Positions 5,198 to 5,352 of a DNA stretch of 5,352 nt are shown here, one piece after another. How positions within the stretch are numbered: the stretch's first letter is position 1; each line of letters begins with the position of its first letter. A program made the translations under genes and the position numbers. Under the pieces are notes generated by a model. That model worked only from the letters and a program-made list of their open reading frames with translations. It was not told where the DNA came from and searched no databases. This DNA is from Desulfobacterales bacterium (GTDB lineage: Bacteria > Desulfobacterota > Desulfobacteria > Desulfobacterales > JAFDCJ01): the NCBI GenBank assembly GCA_029932495.1, contig JAOZPY010000220.1, positions 1 to 5,352 on the forward strand, written 5' to 3'.

Positions 5198-5352
5198 ATG
5201 AAACTTGATTCGCACTATGTCGGAGCCGCACTTAAAACATACCAAGCGAATGTAACCTGGCGTGATACGATGAATTATGCTGCGGCGGTTAAGGATAACA
5301 ACCCGCTGTATCTGGATGATGACAGCCCAAACGGCATTGTTGCGCACCCCAT
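5198..5352 (+). CDS. MaoC/hot-dog family acyl-CoA dehydratase, N-terminal fragment (cut by window end)
   Basis: The open frame from ATG 5198 runs off the window after 51 complete codons. The segment WRDTMNYAAAVKDNNPLYLD (21-40) followed by GIVAHP (46-51) matches the N-terminal hot-dog pattern of MaoC-type (R)-3-hydroxyacyl-CoA dehydratases and enoyl-CoA hydratases, where a D-x-NPLY/H-x-D stretch precedes a GxxAxP motif. The whole family acts on acyl-CoA thioesters in fatty acid, polyhydroxyalkanoate or related pathways; the catalytic residues expected further on are outside the window, so activity and substrate cannot be judged. AAGGA (5181-5185) lies 12 bases before the ATG, longer than ideal, so initiation may be modest. 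It starts 34 bases after the small ParA partner with no terminator between, so readthrough from the ParA operon is possible. Function is a family-level call from a short fragment. Confidence 0.72.
   Translation, partial: MKLDSHYVGAALKTYQANVTWRDTMNYAAAVKDNNPLYLDDDSPNGIVAHP

Overview
This window looks like an ordinary chromosomal stretch from a Gram-negative bacterium. The gene set and protein style (a hexameric NADP-type glutamate dehydrogenase, a NEW3-domain/ABC exporter operon, a ParA-type ATPase and a MaoC-type dehydratase), together with moderately high GC, suggest Desulfobacterota (a deltaproteobacterial sulfate reducer such as Desulfobacterales). That placement is an impression from protein style, not a computed result. 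I see no tRNA, rRNA, CRISPR array or insertion sequence.

Layout. (1) Bases 1-783, + strand: the C-terminal 260 residues of glutamate dehydrogenase (gdhA); the start lies outside the window. (2) Bases 784-921: a convergent intergenic gap with a small inverted repeat and no convincing terminator. (3) Bases 922-3849, - strand: a tight three-gene operon. In transcription order it encodes an exported, C-terminally anchored protein with three NEW3-like beta-sandwich repeats, an ABC ATPase and an ABC-2 permease. The intergenic gaps are 1 and 2 bases and each gene has a good Shine-Dalgarno, so the three products very probably form one membrane complex. (4) Bases 3850-4058: a divergent regulatory region with back-to-back promoters, a 19-bp palindrome over the rightward -10 box, and a run of degenerate 8-bp direct repeats ending at the next gene's ribosome binding site. 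(5) Bases 4059-5163, + strand: a ParA/Soj-family ATPase overlapping by 29 bases a 115-residue protein with a disordered basic N-terminus and a probable ribbon-helix-helix C-terminus. (6) Bases 5198-5352, + strand: the N-terminus of a MaoC/hot-dog acyl-CoA dehydratase cut by the window end.

How the genes work together. The NEW3/ABC operon reads as an uncharacterised transporter whose periplasmic NEW3 protein may bind substrate or cell-surface polymer. The ParA plus small-protein pair resembles a ParF/ParG-type partition or positioning cassette. The 8-bp repeats in front of it are the kind of site a ribbon-helix-helix partner would bind, both to repress its own operon and possibly to act as a centromere. 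Because no chromosomal ParB follows, this is an orphan ParA system whose cargo is unknown. This cassette and its repeat array are the most interesting part of the window.
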